Assembly (NCBI GenBank): GCA_017933935.1
Contig: JADWQK010002395.1
Location: forward strand, 496,001-560,000
Reading direction: 5' to 3'
Length of the DNA stretch: 64,000 nucleotides
Source: Sesamia nonagrioides
Taxonomy: Eukaryota > Arthropoda > Insecta > Lepidoptera > Noctuidae
Positions 62,062-64,000 of the stretch are shown here, piece by piece. The notes beneath the pieces are model-generated. The model searched no databases and had not been told where the DNA came from. It saw only the letters and a list, made by a program, of their open reading frames with translations. Each line of letters begins with the position of its first letter. Position 1 is the first letter of the stretch. The translations under genes were made by a program, and so were the position numbers.

Positions 62062-64000
62062 TTACGTTACACTTCTTCTTCAGCCTATAGATGTCCACTG
62101 CTGGACAAAGGCCTCCTCCAAGGCTTTCCACGCTGACCGGTCTTGCGCTGCCCGCATCCTTCGGCTTCCCGCGACCTTCACCAGGTCATCGATCCACCTT
62201 GTTGGGGGCCCCCCTACGCTGCGTATTCCAGTACGTGGCCGCCACTCCAGAACCTTACTGCCCCATCGGCCTTCGGTTCTATGAGCAATGAGCCCTGCCC
62301 ACTGCCACTTAAGTTTAGCGACTCGAAAAGCTTTGTCGGTGACTTTGGTTCTTCTGCGGATCTCCTCATTTCTAATTCGATCGCGCAGAGAAACTCCGAG
62401 CATAGCTCTTTCCATTGCCCTTTGTGTGACTCTGAGCCTTCGTATGAGGCCCATTGTAAGCGACCACGTTTCAGTTCCGTAAGTCATCAACACACACTGG
62501 TCAAAGACTTTAGTCTTGGGACACTATGGTATCATGGACGATGAGAAGATGTATCCCGAACGCTGCCCAGCCGAGCTGGATTCGACGAGAGACGTCTTTC
62601 TCGAAGTTGGACCTACCTAGTTGGACTGTTTGTCCCAGGTATATATACTCGTTAACAACTTCGAGTGCAGAGCAACCAACTAAAATTGGAGTGGGTGCGG
62701 CATGAGAGTTCGACATGATTTTCGTCTTATCCATGTTCATCTTTAGACCCACTTGTTGGGAAGCTCTGCTGAGGTCATTGAGCATTTTGCCCAAGTCTTC
62801 CAGGGTCTCAGCCATGACCACGATATCATCTGCAAAACGGATATTAGTGATGTACTCGCCGTTGATGTTGATGCCAAGTCCTTTCCGTCCAGGAGCTTGA
62901 AGACATCTTCAAACGCAGCAGTGAACAATTTGAGAGATATGACATCTCCTTGTCTCACTCCACGCTGGAGTTGGATCGATTTCGAGTCCTGATCCTGGAG
63001 ACGTACTGACATAGTGGCGTTTTTGTACAAACACTTTATCACCTCAATGTATCGATGGTCAATTTGGCACCCCTGGAGAGACTGAAGCACCGCCCAAGTC
63101 TCGATCGAATGCCTTCTCATAGTCCACAAACGCCAAACATAGTGATTTGTTATACTCCTCGGACATCTGTATAACTTGCCGCAGCGTATGTATGTGATCT
63201 ATGGTGCTAAAGCCTTTTCAAAAGCCTGCTTGTTCGGGAGGCTGGAAGTCGTCGAACCTGCGAGCGAGACAATTCGTGATAACCCTAGAAAACAGCTTGT
63301 AGACATGGCTCAGGAGGGATATCGGTCTGTAGTTTTTCAGGAGGGTATTGTCACCTTCTTTGAAAAACAAAACCACCACGCTCCTGTGCCACGCCTTAGG
63401 CGTTTCACCTTTAAGAATGGCGGAATTAAATAACTTCTGAAGCGCTTTAAGAACTGGATTGCCACCCGCTTTCAGAAACTCAGCTGTAGTTCCATCATCT
63501 CCAGCCGCCTTATCGTTCTTGAGCTGTTTCGGGGCCATACCAATCTCATTCAGGCTGACGTCCGGGATATCGTCGGTGTAGTGTCGGGTTAGTCTGGCTC
63601 TAGGATTATTAGCCAGGCTTACAATAGGTGCGTGTGTTGATGTGTATAACTCTCCGTAGAATTTCTCAATCTCATCCAAAACCTCGGGCTTGGAAGTGAC
63701 GATCCTACCATCCCCAGTCTTCAGCTTCGCAAGTAGGGTCCAACAGCCAAATCTCGTGCGAACACTTTGGAGCCTTTGTTCTGCTCGATAGCCTCTTTAA
63801 TACAATTTATTTAAATTGGCGTATATCGCGAGTCAGAGACTTTACGATTTGTCTGTTAAGGCATCTGATACGCGAAGCGTCATCAGGAGATTTTAAGATC
63901 ATCTCCCGTCTTTCTTCCATTAGCCGACGGGTGGGACCGGATATCTTCTTCTGTCCTTTTGAACAGAGGGTTTTGTAGAACTTGGACCCTTCCGTTTGGA
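62062..64000 (-). pseudogene. RTE-clade LINE ORF2, decayed, runs off the window
   Basis: Order on the minus strand: VLDEIEKFYGELYTS, LKNDKAAGDDGTTAEFLKAG, NYRPISLLSHVYKLFSRVI, LCLAFVDYEKAFD, QLQRGVRQGDVIS, NIRFADDIVVMAETL, LKMNMDKTKIMSN, LGVSLRDRIRNEEIRRRTKV and PTRWIDDLVKVAG, with a stop near 62080. The RT catalytic FADD is present. The fragments sit in different frames (63218-63679, 62743-63129, 62510-62821, 62080-62493), so the gene is dead. The upstream endonuclease lies beyond 64000 or is lost. 3' scraps of the same family are at 8580, 10080, 18062, 47060 and 47945. Confidence 0.8.

Overview
The window reads as intergenic, transposon-rich DNA from a moth or butterfly, most likely a noctuoid-type Lepidoptera. 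The evidence is the AT-rich base composition and the recurrent repeat families: short interspersed repeats opening with a CTTTCCGCCCGCGG-type head and ending in ATTTATAATATTAGTATGG, tRNA-headed SINEs, R1-clade, RTE-clade, CR1/jockey-like and mariner remnants. I see no bacterial operon, CRISPR array or rRNA, no functional tRNA gene, and no complete host protein-coding gene. A few short reading frames and GC-rich patches could be isolated host exons or promoters; they carry low confidence.

Layout. 1-6.3 kb: dispersed and low-complexity repeats. 6.3-10.9 kb: old LINE fragments, SINEs and a GC-rich Harbinger-type MITE. 12.2-14.9 kb: a 1.34-kb tandem duplication containing two mariner fragments and a jockey-like LINE tail. 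15.7-17.3 kb: two different LINE fragments joined 5' end to 5' end and flanked by one shared target-site duplication. 18-21.5 kb: SINEs and a TIR element. 21.5-28.1 kb: a tandem array of about 530-bp units, one of which is split by a nearly full-length CR1-like LINE (ORF1 open, ORF2 broken). 28-34.9 kb: MITEs, SINEs and a decayed gene remnant. 35.2-36.7 kb: a Tc1 transposon with matching 27-bp TIRs, TA duplication and an uninterrupted 341-aa DD34E transposase; it is the only apparently complete autonomous element. 37.2-38.9 kb: a jockey-like RT interrupted by one nonsense codon. 39-53 kb: R1, RTE and jockey fragments, GC-rich retro debris and many long hairpins. 53.6-57 kb: possible isolated host exons and a SINE cluster. 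59.9-60.8 kb: a nested palindrome with a MITE in one arm. 62.1-64.0 kb: a decayed RTE-clade LINE running off the window.

The coding regions do not form a pathway. What links them is genome dynamics: LINE insertion with inverted 5' parts, MITE insertion into older repeats, tandem duplication, and inverted duplications that produced near-perfect hairpins inside repeats whose unrearranged sequence is visible in sister copies here. These rearrangements are the most interesting content. All alignments and repeat boundaries were read by eye.
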